Shown: positions 41,902 to 49,856 of the stretch, piece after piece | Layout of the letters: each line of letters starts with the position of its first letter | Numbering within the stretch: position 1 is the stretch's first letter | Origin: an uncultured Sphingomonas sp. | Lineage (GTDB): Bacteria; Pseudomonadota; Alphaproteobacteria; Sphingomonadales; Sphingomonadaceae | Direction: 5' to 3' | Assembly: GCA_913775795.1 (NCBI GenBank) | Contig: CAJYLT010000083.1 | Span: forward strand, 62,001-126,000 | Length of the DNA stretch: 64,000 nt | Translations under genes and position numbers: made by a program | Notes under the pieces: model-generated | Databases searched by the model: none | The model's input: the letters and a program-made list of their open reading frames with translations, nothing else | Told to the model about the DNA's origin: nothing

Positions 41902-44178
41902 ATGGGGCATTGGCTGGCGGCTGCGCGGAGCGTGCAGGCGACGGGGCATCTGACGCGCTTCGATCCGCGGTTCTGGACGGTGGATTTCCCGCGGCCGATG
42001 ATGGCGAGCGTGGTCACGACCGCGCATGACGCGTTGCGGGTCGATGCGGTGTTTTACCGCAAGGGCGATCTGGCGGGGCTGATCTGGGACAGCGTCGATC
42101 GCTGGGATCATCCGCTGACGAGCTACGACACCGATCGCGACTATCGCGGGTGCGTGCTGTCGTTCCGGTGGCGGTCGGGCGGGGTGGTGGCGCTGGATGC
42201 GATCGACGGCCCGACGCTGACGATCGAGGGGCGGGGTGCCGATGGCGCGGCGCGGGCCTGGTACGTGCGACTTTGGAACTATGCCGAGGGCTCGCCCGAG
42301 GATGCGCGGGTAACGATCGACTACGATGCGGTCGTCGGCGGGTTCGAGCTACCCGGTGAGGCCGATCCGGTGTTCGCGGGCGATATCGACCGGATGTTCG
42401 TGTCGCTGGTGCCGCCGGGTTACGAGGCCGGGAGCGAGGCGCCGATCGGGCCGGTCGAGGGGTGGGCCGAGCTCACCGACATGACCTGTACCGGTCCGCG
42501 ATCGGTGCTGACGGTCGGCGAGTGCATCGTGCCCGAGCATCGCCTCCGCATCGCGACGGGCTATGACGACGCGTACAACCAGACGCCCGCGCGGGTGATG
42601 CGGAACATCGAGTTGCTGGGCTATCGCGGGGCCATCAACCACTATGTCGGGATGAGCCACTATTTCCGGCTCGAGCATGTGGCGGGCGGGCTGTTCGCGA
42701 GCCTGAGCGGGGGCGCGCTCAATGCGCCGTGCCTTGCCTGGCATCGCGATTTCACGGCGCTGGCGAAGGCGAGCGGGCGGTCGGTGATCTGGTCGCTGAG
42801 CTACGAACTGTTCGACGCGCATTGCTGGGGCGACTGGAAGCAGCGGGCGGCGGACGGCAGCCCGGCGCTGACCGGGTGGGTGCCGCCCTCGACGCTGCTG
42901 AGCCCGGCGCATGCGGGGGCGATGGCCTATCTGCGCGCGGTGGCGCAGGCGTTTGCGGGGATCGCGGTCGCGGCGGGGCTCGAGATGCGGTTTCAGGTCG
43001 GCGAGCCGTGGTGGTGGGTGCGCGCGGATGGGACGCCGTGCCTGTACGATGATGCGGCCAAGGCGGCGTTCGGGGGCGATCCGCCGGTGATCGCGAGTTT
43101 GAAGGCGACGCTGAATGCCGGGGAGCGCACGCTGCTGGATGCGGCGGGGGCGATGCTGGCGGCGTCGACGGCGGCGCTGTGCGCAAGCGTGCGCGAGGTG
43201 GCGCCGGGGGCGGAGACGCTGTTGCTCGCCTATCTGCCGACGATCCTCGATGCGGCAATGCCCGAGGCGAAGCGGGCCAACCTGCCTATGGGGTGGGCGA
43301 GCCCGGCGTTCGATACGCTCCAGCTTGAGGATTACGACTGGGCGGCGACGGGCAATGTCGGGGCGAGCGCGCGGGGTGCGGCAGCGGCGACCGCGCGGCT
43401 GGGGTATCCGGCGGCGCGTCAGCATTACCTGGCGGGGTTCGTGCTGCGCGCCGATCAGGCGGACCAGTGGCATGCGATCGCCGCGGCGGTCGAGGCCGGG
43501 CGGGCGCGGGGGGTGGCCGAGACGTTCGTCTGGGCGCTCCCGCAGGTGCTGCGCGACGGCTTCGTGCATTTCGATGAGGAGGAGAGCGACGTGCAGGCGT
43601 TCGACGATGTGCGCTTTCCGCTGGCGCTGGGGCGCGAGGCGGAAGTGATGCCCGAAACCTCGACCGCGATCCTGACGAGCGGCGGGGGGCATGAGCGGCG
43701 CAGCGTCGCCTGGGCGGCGGCGCGGACGCGGTACGATGTCGGGGTGGGCGTGCGGTCCGAGGCGGACATCGCCGTGCTGCTCGACTTTTTTCGCGCGCGG
43801 ATGGGGCCGGCGCGGGGGTTCCGGTTGCAGGACCCGTTCGATCATCGCGGGGTGGGCGAGGCGATCGGGACGGGCGGCGGGCTAGCCATGCGCTTCGCGC
43901 TCGTCCGCCGATATGGCGAGAGCGTGCGGCGGATCACCCGGCCGGTGGCGGGGACGGTCGAGGTGCGTGTGGACGGCGCGGTCGTGGCGGGCTGGACCCT
44001 CGATCCCGGCGGGTGGGTGACGTTCGACGTGCCGCCGGCCGCGGGGGCGGCGATCACCGCGAGCTTCGACTTCGACGTGCCGGTGCGGTTCGCCGAGGAC
44101 CGGCTGAGCGTCGCGCGGGCGACGTTCCTGGCGGGTGAGGCGCCGTCGGTGCCGCTGATCGAGGTGCGGGAGGCATGA
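41902..44178 (+). CDS. GTA gp12-type protein: TIM-barrel-like tail protein fused to DUF2460
   Basis: A 758-residue protein. Residues 1-230 form a beta-rich N-terminal part (FDPRFWTVDFPRPMMASVVT). Residues about 230-563 look like a glycosidase-type TIM barrel with strand-end glutamates E302 (SLSYELFD), E368 (FQVGEPWWW) and E476 (LQLEDYDW). Residues about 564-758 are DUF2460 (FDDVRFPLALG...RGFRLQDPFDHRG), the whole of gp12 in RcGTA. It resembles what I recall as non-contractile tail sheath proteins of GTA-like siphophages. ATG 41902 has GGAGAAAG upstream; the track start lies in gp11. Confidence 0.8.
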   Translation: MGHWLAAARSVQATGHLTRFDPRFWTVDFPRPMMASVVTTAHDALRVDAVFYRKGDLAGLIWDSVDRWDHPLTSYDTDRDYRGCVLSFRWRSGGVVALDAIDGPTLTIEGRGADGAARAWYVRLWNYAEGSPEDARVTIDYDAVVGGFELPGEADPVFAGDIDRMFVSLVPPGYEAGSEAPIGPVEGWAELTDMTCTGPRSVLTVGECIVPEHRLRIATGYDDAYNQTPARVMRNIELLGYRGAINHYVGMSHYFRLEHVAGGLFASLSGGALNAPCLAWHRDFTALAKASGRSVIWSLSYELFDAHCWGDWKQRAADGSPALTGWVPPSTLLSPAHAGAMAYLRAVAQAFAGIAVAAGLEMRFQVGEPWWWVRADGTPCLYDDAAKAAFGGDPPVIASLKATLNAGERTLLDAAGAMLAASTAALCASVREVAPGAETLLLAYLPTILDAAMPEAKRANLPMGWASPAFDTLQLEDYDWAATGNVGASARGAAAATARLGYPAARQHYLAGFVLRADQADQWHAIAAAVEAGRARGVAETFVWALPQVLRDGFVHFDEEESDVQAFDDVRFPLALGREAEVMPETSTAILTSGGGHERRSVAWAAARTRYDVGVGVRSEADIAVLLDFFRARMGPARGFRLQDPFDHRGVGEAIGTGGGLAMRFALVRRYGESVRRITRPVAGTVEVRVDGAVVAGWTLDPGGWVTFDVPPAAGAAITASFDFDVPVRFAEDRLSVARATFLAGEAPSVPLIEVREA

Positions 44179-44984
44179 GCTGGCTGAGCGAAGCTTGCGC
44201 CACCATCGCCTTTTGCTGGCGGGTCGAGCGGCGCGACGGGGTGGCGATCGGGCTGACCAGCCACGACCACGACCTCGTCATCGACGGGATCGTCCACCGG
44301 GCGGCGCCGGGGATCAGTCCCTCTGCGATCAAGCGGTCGGACGGGCTGGAGGCGGACAGCATGGACGTGACGGGCGCGCTGACCCACGACGCGATCGGGG
44401 AGCGCGATCTGGTGGCCGGGCGCTGGGACGGGGCGCGGGTGGCGGTCAGCGCGGTCGACTGGACGGACGTTACCAATCGGGTGGGGCTGGGCGAGGGGAC
44501 GATCGGGGCGATCGAGACTTCGGACGGCGGCTTTACCGCCGAGCTGCGCGGCGTGACGGCGGCGTTCGATGCGCCGGTGTGCGAAGTGACCGCGCCCGAA
44601 TGCCGCGCCGAGCTGGGCGATGCGCGCTGCCGCGTGGCGATGGCGGGGCGACGGCGGATCGTGCGGGTGGTGGCGGTCGACGGGCAGGCGCTCACCGTCG
44701 ATGCCGGCGAGCCAAGCGCGAATGCGTACGGAAGCGGACGGCTGCGCTGGCTGGACGGCGCCAATTCGGGGCTGGAGTCGGCGATCGACCGGAGCGACGG
44801 CGCGGCCGTGGTCCTGCGCGAGTTGCCGCGGCTGCCGGTTTCGGCGGGCGACCGCTGCGAGCTGATCGAGGGATGCGACAAGCGGCTGGAGACCTGTGCG
44901 ACGCGGTACGCGAACGCGGCGAACTTTCGCGGCGAGCCGTTCCTGCCGGGGATCGACCTTTTGACGCGCTATCCGGGCGCATGA
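44175..44984 (+). CDS. GTA gp13, DUF2163 tail hub protein
   Basis: A 269-residue DUF2163 hub protein. AFCWRVERRDGVAIGLTSHD begins the first domain. A cysteine set at about C136, C143, C152 and C228, C234, C241 (CEVTAPECRAELGDARCR; CELIEGCDKRLETC) agrees with the iron-sulfur-binding hub reported for RcGTA. The C-terminus NFRGEPFLPG is a family signature. Start and stop overlap neighbours by ATGA. It connects tail tube and tip. Confidence 0.9.
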   Translation: MSWLSEACATIAFCWRVERRDGVAIGLTSHDHDLVIDGIVHRAAPGISPSAIKRSDGLEADSMDVTGALTHDAIGERDLVAGRWDGARVAVSAVDWTDVTNRVGLGEGTIGAIETSDGGFTAELRGVTAAFDAPVCEVTAPECRAELGDARCRVAMAGRRRIVRVVAVDGQALTVDAGEPSANAYGSGRLRWLDGANSGLESAIDRSDGAAVVLRELPRLPVSAGDRCELIEGCDKRLETCATRYANAANFRGEPFLPGIDLLTRYPGA

Positions 44985-45361
44985 GGCACGGTGAGGTGGC
45001 GGCGGAGGCCGCGCGGGCGTTGGTCGGCGCGCCCTTTCGCCTGCACGGGCGCGATCCGGCGACGGGGCTCGACTGTGTGGGTGTAGCGGCAGTCGCGCTG
45101 GGGCGAGCGGCGCCGCGCGACTATGCGGTGCGGACGGGGGATGCCGACCGGGCGGCGACCTGGATCGCGGCGGCGGGGCTGGCGCGTGTCGCCGAGGGGC
45201 GGCCGGGCGACGTGGTGCTGATGCGCACCGGCCCGGGCCAGCTTCATCTGGGAGTGCTGACGGCGAGCGGGATGGTCCACGCCGACGCGGCCCTGCGCCG
45301 CGTGGTCGAGCGGCCAGGGCCGCCGGCATGGCCGGTTCTGGGCTGTTTTCGGGGGGAATGA
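44981..45361 (+). CDS. GTA gp14, NlpC/P60-type cell-wall peptidase
   Basis: A 126-residue peptidase with catalytic Cys in GLDCVGVAAVALG, His in GQLHLGVL and a downstream polar residue. It matches GTA gp14, a tail-tip enzyme that opens peptidoglycan during DNA entry. ATG 44981 overlaps the hub gene stop. The track ORF beginning at 44195 lies in gp13. The length is normal for the family. Confidence 0.88.
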   Translation: MRHGEVAAEAARALVGAPFRLHGRDPATGLDCVGVAAVALGRAAPRDYAVRTGDADRAATWIAAAGLARVAEGRPGDVVLMRTGPGQLHLGVLTASGMVHADAALRRVVERPGPPAWPVLGCFRGE

Positions 45362-45362
45362 C

Positions 45363-47501
45363 ATGGCGACACTGATCCTGACCGCGGTCGGCACGATCGT
45401 CGGCGGGCCGATCGGCGGTGCGATCGGGGCGATGGCCGGCCAGGCGATCGACCGCGAGCTGTTCGGCCCCGGCCCGCGGCAAGGCCCGCGACTGCGCGAA
45501 CTGGCGCTTCAGACCTCTTCCTATGGCAGCGAGATCCCGCATCTGTTCGGGACGATGCGCGTGGCGGGCAGCGTCATCTGGGCCACCGACCTGATCGAGA
45601 CGCGTGATCGCGAGGGCGGGGGCAAGGGTGCGCCGGACACGATCCGCTACAGCTACGCCGCGTCGTTCGCGGTGCTGTTGTCGGCGCGGCCGATCGTCGG
45701 GGTCGGACGCATCTGGGCCGACGGCAAGCTGCTGCGCGGGGCGGGCGGGGACTTTGCCGCGCGAACGAGCTTTCGCCTGAACTTGGGCAGCGAGGATCAG
45801 GCGCCGGACCCGCTGATCGCCAGCGCGGTCGGGCCCGCGCGCGCGACGGCGATGCGCGGACAGGCCTATGCCGTGTTCGAGGGGCTGGCGCTCGCCGATT
45901 TCGGCAATCGCATCCCGTCGCTGACATTCGAGGTCCAGGCCGACGACGCGGCGGTCGATCCGGCGGCCATCGCCGCGGCGATCGGCGGCGGCGGCGTGGC
46001 GGCGGGCGAACCCATGGCGCCGCGGCTCGGCGGGTTTTCGGCCTATGGCGGCAGCCGGCGCGCGGTGCTGGAGACACTGGCGAAGACGGGTGGCGGCTGG
46101 TTCGGGGCGGAGGGGGACCATGTGACGCTGCGCAGCGGGGCGGGGCCGGCACGCGGCCTTGCCGATGCGGGGCTGGGCGGCGGGCGCGGCGTGCGGCGCA
46201 TCGCGCCCGCGGATCAGGCGCCCCGGTCGGTCACGGTCGGGCATTACGACGCCGCGCGCGACTATCAGGCCGGGTTGCAGCGAGCGACGCGGCCGGGCGC
46301 GGGATGGCGCGAACAGCATGTCGAACTGCCGGCAGTGCTGTCGGCAGGCGAGGCCAAGCAGGTCGCGGCGTCGATGCTGACGCGGATCGATGCCGATCGG
46401 CGGCGGCGGCGGGTCGCCTGCGGCTGGGAAGGGCTGACGATCGCGCCGGGCGACCGCGTTCGCGTGGCGGGCGAGGAAACGCTGTGGCGCGTCGGCGGCT
46501 GGAGCCTGGAAGCGATGGCGGTCGAGCTCGACCTTGTCCCCGTCGCGCTCGCGACCGCCACCGCGCTTGCCGATCCGGGGACGGTGGTCGCTGCGCCCGA
46601 TCGCCCGCGCGGGCGCACGGTGATCGTTGCGGCTGAACTGCCGCCGCTTGGCGAGGGGTTGGCGACGCAGCCGCAACTGATCGTAGTCGCCGGGGGAACC
46701 GAGACCGGCTGGCGCGGCGCGGCGCTGATGATGAGTACGGATTCGGGCACAAGCTGGTCGATCGCCGCGACGCTGCCGACTGGCGGCGTGGTGGGAAGCG
46801 TCGTCGTGCCGCCGGGTGCGGCGCCAGCGGCGATCGAGGATCGCGGCGGGTCGCTGACGGTGGAGCTGGCGAACGACGCGATGATCCTGTCGGGCGCCGA
46901 TGCGGCGGCGATGGACGGCGGCGCCAACCTGGCGATGGTGGGCGAGGAACTGATCCAGTTCGGGGCCGCCGAGCCGGCCGGTCCGAGACGATGGCGTCTG
47001 TCGCGGCTGTGGCGTGGCCGGCGCGGGACCGAGGCCGCGACGGGCACCCATCGGGCCGGCGAGGGCTTCGCGCTTCTGTCGGCGCCCAGCGCGGTCGTCG
47101 TGCCGATCGCAAGGCCGATCGGGACGCGGCTGCTCCTCGCCCCGGCGAGCGTCGGAGACGGCGACGAGTTGCGCCCCGTCGAGGTGGTCCTGACCGGCGC
47201 CTCGGTCGCGCCGCCGTCGCCGGTGCATGTCCGCGCCGCGCGGCGGCCGGACGGGGGTCTCGACCTTCGCTGGATCCGGCGCAGCCGGGCCGGCTGGCAA
47301 TGGTCGGACCGGATCGACGTGCCGCTTGCCGAGGAGCGCGAACGCTATCGGGTCGAGGTCGATACGGCGTCGGGCGGCACGCGGTCGGCGGCGACCGAGG
47401 GGCCGGCGCTGTCGCTCGAAAGCGACGCCTTGAGCGTCCGGGTGATGCAGATCGGTACGCACGCCGCGTCGCCCGCGCGACCCATCATGCTGGAGGATTG
47501 A
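45363..47501 (+). CDS. GTA gp15-like distal tail protein (short form)
   Basis: A 712-residue protein starting MATLILTAVGTIVGGPIGGA with Gly-rich N-terminal segment, the gp15 signature. It goes on to LRELALQTSSYGSEIPHLFG, the phage-tail_3-like region with PGDRVRVAGEETLWRV, and a C-terminal receptor-binding-like part (RRSRAGWQWSDRIDVPLAEE). RcGTA gp15 is about 1300 residues with a TIM-barrel domain; no such domain is seen here. It is one nt after gp14. It should form the baseplate megatron and help host attachment. Confidence 0.85.
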   Translation: MATLILTAVGTIVGGPIGGAIGAMAGQAIDRELFGPGPRQGPRLRELALQTSSYGSEIPHLFGTMRVAGSVIWATDLIETRDREGGGKGAPDTIRYSYAASFAVLLSARPIVGVGRIWADGKLLRGAGGDFAARTSFRLNLGSEDQAPDPLIASAVGPARATAMRGQAYAVFEGLALADFGNRIPSLTFEVQADDAAVDPAAIAAAIGGGGVAAGEPMAPRLGGFSAYGGSRRAVLETLAKTGGGWFGAEGDHVTLRSGAGPARGLADAGLGGGRGVRRIAPADQAPRSVTVGHYDAARDYQAGLQRATRPGAGWREQHVELPAVLSAGEAKQVAASMLTRIDADRRRRRVACGWEGLTIAPGDRVRVAGEETLWRVGGWSLEAMAVELDLVPVALATATALADPGTVVAAPDRPRGRTVIVAAELPPLGEGLATQPQLIVVAGGTETGWRGAALMMSTDSGTSWSIAATLPTGGVVGSVVVPPGAAPAAIEDRGGSLTVELANDAMILSGADAAAMDGGANLAMVGEELIQFGAAEPAGPRRWRLSRLWRGRRGTEAATGTHRAGEGFALLSAPSAVVVPIARPIGTRLLLAPASVGDGDELRPVEVVLTGASVAPPSPVHVRAARRPDGGLDLRWIRRSRAGWQWSDRIDVPLAEERERYRVEVDTASGGTRSAATEGPALSLESDALSVRVMQIGTHAASPARPIMLED

Positions 47502-47504
47502 TCG

Positions 47505-48008
47505 ATGGCCGAGGAACAGACCGACCGTCATGACCTGCCCCTGTTGCAGGCAGGACAGGCGCAGAAGGAACTGACGCATAACGAGGCGCTGGTGCTCATC
47601 GACATGCTGGTGATGGCGTCGGTGCTCGGCATCCGGGACACGGTGCCGGCGACGCCCGCGCCCGGCGACTGCTGGATCGTCGGGCCGGCACCCGCCGGCG
47701 AATGGGCGGGCGAGGCGGGAAAGCTGGCCTGCTGGACCGCAGGCGGCTGGCGCTTCGCCCCGCCGCGGGACGGGATGCGGGTCTGGTGCGCGGACGAGGG
47801 TGTCGATGCGCTGTGGCACGGTGGTGGGTGGACCACGGGCATGGTCGCGGCCCGGCGGATCATCGTCGGCGGCGAGCCGGTGGTGGGGGCGCGGCAACCG
47901 CCGATCGGCGACCCCGAGGGCGGCGGCACCGTCGATGTCGAGGCGCGGGCGGCGGTCGGGCGCATCATCGCGGCGATGGCGGCGCACGGGCTGGTCGCGC
48001 CAAGTTGA
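47505..48008 (+). CDS. DUF2793 protein at the end of the GTA cluster
   Basis: A 167-residue DUF2793 protein: LPLLQAGQAQKELTHNEALV at the start, then PATPAPGDCWIVGPAPAGEWAG (family core) and GMRVWCADEGVDALWHGGGW. The helical QAQKE-HNEAL element resembles phage fibre-type N-termini. It is 3 nt downstream of gp15, so likely in the same operon. In sphingomonad GTA clusters this gene closes the tail module; a fibre or spike role is inferred. Confidence 0.85.
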   Translation: MAEEQTDRHDLPLLQAGQAQKELTHNEALVLIDMLVMASVLGIRDTVPATPAPGDCWIVGPAPAGEWAGEAGKLACWTAGGWRFAPPRDGMRVWCADEGVDALWHGGGWTTGMVAARRIIVGGEPVVGARQPPIGDPEGGGTVDVEARAAVGRIIAAMAAHGLVAPS

Positions 48009-48045
48009 TGTTGCGTTCCTGCAACAGTCCCCGACTTTGTTTCGC

Positions 48046-48074
48046 TTGCGTGGAAACCAAGCCAAATGTAGTGA
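48046..48074 (+). promoter_or_regulatory. Promoter candidate for the OmpA-like gene
   Basis: TTGCGT, a 17-nt spacer and TAGTGA lie about 45 nt before the ATG at 48118. A small hairpin (TGTTGC-gttcct-GCAACA, 48009-48026) precedes it. Consensus match is moderate. Confidence 0.3.
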
Positions 48075-48117
48075 GTTTGCGCTGTCCGTAGTGACAACCG
48101 TGAAAGGGGAATTTTTT

Positions 48118-49221
48118 ATGCGGAAGCTTGCCGTAGCAGTGGCGCTTGCGACCACTGCTCTTAGCACGCCTGCCCTCGCCCGCGACAACGCGTGGTATGT
48201 GGGCCTTGAGGGCGGCGCGATGATCGTCGAGGATATCGACTTCACGCTGGCCGACACCAACACGCAGATTCTGAGCACCGACTCGGACTATGGCTGGGAT
48301 GTCGATGGCATCGTCGGCTATGACTTCGGTGCGTTCCGCCTCGAGGCCGAAGTCGGCTATCGCCGTGCGGCTGCCGAAGAGCATCAGACCTCGGTCGCGC
48401 TGGCTGGCATTCCCGCCGGCATCTATGGCGACGACCGTGCGTTCGGCCGCGCCTCGGCGCTCAGCTTCATGCTGAACGGCCTTCTGGACTTCGGTCCGGA
48501 CGACGGCGTGCAGGGCTTCGTCGGCGGTGGTGCCGGTGTGGCGCGCGTGAAGTACGAGCAGTACGGCATTGCGCCGGTCACGCTGCTCGACGACAGCGAC
48601 ACCGTCTTCGCGTGGCAGGCTCTGGCGGGCGTCCGCGCGCCGCTGAGCGACAACATCGACGTCTCGCTGAAGTATCGCTTCTTCAACGCCGACAGCGTGA
48701 CGGTGCAGGCGAACAACGGCGCGCTGCTTGACTCGCGCTTCCGCTCGCACAGCCTGCTCGGTGGCGTGACGTTCAACTTCGGCGAGCCGACCCCGCCCCC
48801 CCCGCCGCCGCCGCCGCCCCCGCCGCCGCCGCCTCCCCCGCCGCCCCCGCCGCCGCCGGTCGAGACCGTCTGCACGCCTGGGCCGTACATCGTGTTCTTC
48901 GAGTGGGATCGCTCGGACATCACGCCTGAGGCTGCCAGCATTCTCGACAACGCCATCTCGGCATACCAGAACTGCGGCAACGCGCAGGTCATGCTTGCCG
49001 GTCACGCCGACAAGTCGGGTGCCGCTTCGTACAACGTCGGTCTGTCGCAGCGTCGTGCTGACTCGGTCCGCTCGTACATGTCGGGCCGCGGTATCCCCGA
49101 CGGCAACATCTCGACCGAAGCGTTCGGTGAAACCCAGCCGCGCGTCGACACCGCAGACGGTGTGCGCGAGCTGCAGAACCGCCGCGTGGAAGTCACCTAC
49201 GGTCCCGGCGCGGGCATGTAA
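48118..49221 (+). CDS. OmpA-family outer-membrane protein with polyproline linker
   Basis: A 367-residue protein with signal peptide MRKLAVAVALATTALSTPALA. An 8-strand OmpA-like barrel (about 25-220) has WYVGLEGGAMIVEDIDF and LLGGVTFNFGE. A run of 22 prolines then leads to a C-terminal OmpA/MotB peptidoglycan-binding domain with FFEWDRSDITPEAASIL, AGHADKSGAASYN, LSQRRADSVR and RRVEVTY. It links the outer membrane to peptidoglycan. RBS AAAGGGGA precedes ATG 48118. Codon choice is less GC-extreme, as for highly expressed genes. A strong terminator follows. Confidence 0.94.
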   Translation: MRKLAVAVALATTALSTPALARDNAWYVGLEGGAMIVEDIDFTLADTNTQILSTDSDYGWDVDGIVGYDFGAFRLEAEVGYRRAAAEEHQTSVALAGIPAGIYGDDRAFGRASALSFMLNGLLDFGPDDGVQGFVGGGAGVARVKYEQYGIAPVTLLDDSDTVFAWQALAGVRAPLSDNIDVSLKYRFFNADSVTVQANNGALLDSRFRSHSLLGGVTFNFGEPTPPPPPPPPPPPPPPPPPPPPPPVETVCTPGPYIVFFEWDRSDITPEAASILDNAISAYQNCGNAQVMLAGHADKSGAASYNVGLSQRRADSVRSYMSGRGIPDGNISTEAFGETQPRVDTADGVRELQNRRVEVTYGPGAGM

Positions 49222-49254
49222 TCGCGCCGGTCCCGATGGGACTGGAAAGAATTG

Positions 49255-49285
49255 GGGGAGGCCGGGCAACCGGCCTCCCCTTTTT
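49255..49285 (+). terminator. Rho-independent terminator of the OmpA-like gene
   Basis: GGGGAGGCCGG-gcaa-CCGGCCTCCCC is a perfect 11-bp stem with GNRA-type loop, followed by T5. Confidence 0.93.
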
Positions 49286-49297
49286 CTTGTGCACGTA

Positions 49298-49317
49298 CGT
49301 CCGGCAAAGGCCGGACG
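49298..49317. repeat. Short palindrome related to the CCGGC-AAAGG-CCGG repeat family
   Basis: CGTCCGGC-aaag-GCCGGACG, a perfect 8-bp stem with no T-run. The centre GGCAAAGGCC equals the core of the repeat arm at 53310, so it may be a remnant of that family. Confidence 0.35.
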
Positions 49318-49387
49318 GCCGAGAGGCAATGCGGATGCGGGTCGCGTGCTTCCGTTTCAGGCTGGAAGCGCCACAAGCCGGTGAATG

Positions 49388-49810
49388 TCACCCCCTCAGC
49401 AACAGCCGTGTCTCCGTCAGCTCGACGACCGGCGTCTCCCACGGGTGCGCTGCGATCAAAGCCGCAAGCGCCGCATCGAGCCGGGCTGGCGGGGTGGCGG
49501 CATCGATATGGAGCGTCATGATCAGTGTCGGTGACACCTGTTGTTTGCCCGGCTTGCCGAGCGTCGGTTTGGCGGCCGGCGTGACGGTGAAAATCTCCCA
49601 TCCCGGTGAAAGCTCGGCCACCGCGATATAGGGGCCGAAGTCACCGACAGCGGGATGCCGCGCAATCGCTTCCCGCATCCGGGCGGCGTGAGGGTCGCGT
49701 TCGATCGCGCCGATATCGCCGGAAAGCAGCGCAGCAAGCGTATCAGGCTCGATCGGGCAATGGACGCGGATGGCGAGAACGGCGCGAGTGGCGGTCTGGA
49801 TCGGGGGCAT
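49388..49810 (-). CDS. Hypothetical protein with a CutA/NIF3-like C-terminal motif
   Basis: A 140-residue protein. The end, AALAALIAAHPWETPVVELT, resembles the HPYE-P-V strand of CutA and of the inserted domain in NIF3-like proteins. The N-terminal half starts with a strand LAIRVHCPI. No signal peptide. It stands alone, convergent to ompA and upstream, on the same strand, of nothing obvious; dnaE2 ends 46 nt away on the same strand and is transcribed into it. Function unknown; homology is tentative. Confidence 0.6.
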   Translation of the reverse strand: MPPIQTATRAVLAIRVHCPIEPDTLAALLSGDIGAIERDPHAARMREAIARHPAVGDFGPYIAVAELSPGWEIFTVTPAAKPTLGKPGKQQVSPTLIMTLHIDAATPPARLDAALAALIAAHPWETPVVELTETRLLLRG

Positions 49811-49856
49811 GGCCCGAGCTTAGCCGTCAGACGATCGGCTGCAAGGTGATGCCTGC

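Larger units (their letters stand above)
34009..48008 (+). mobile_element. Gene transfer agent (RcGTA-like) structural gene cluster
   Basis: Sixteen colinear plus-strand genes in the RcGTA order: small terminase, large terminase, portal, DUF6127, protease, capsid, gp6, gp7, gp8, tail tube gp9, gp10, gp10.1 chaperone, short tape measure, DUF2460 protein, DUF2163 hub, NlpC/P60, gp15-like and DUF2793. Integrase, replication, lysis and repressor genes are absent, the tape measure is very short, and coding capacity is about 14 kb. These are GTA hallmarks rather than those of a replicating prophage. The composition matches the host. Regulators such as GafA/CtrA targets are not in the window. Confidence 0.9.

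Noticed and set aside
34009-48008. Ordinary prophage
   Set aside because: No integrase, repressor, replication, holin or endolysin genes, no att-like direct repeats seen, and host-like composition; a GTA fits better.
43842-48278. 1478-residue open frame on the minus strand across the GTA tail genes
   Set aside because: It is antisense to gp12-gp15 and DUF2793, which have clear domain motifs. Its translation is Arg/Pro/His-rich low-complexity sequence, typical of shadow frames in GC-rich DNA.
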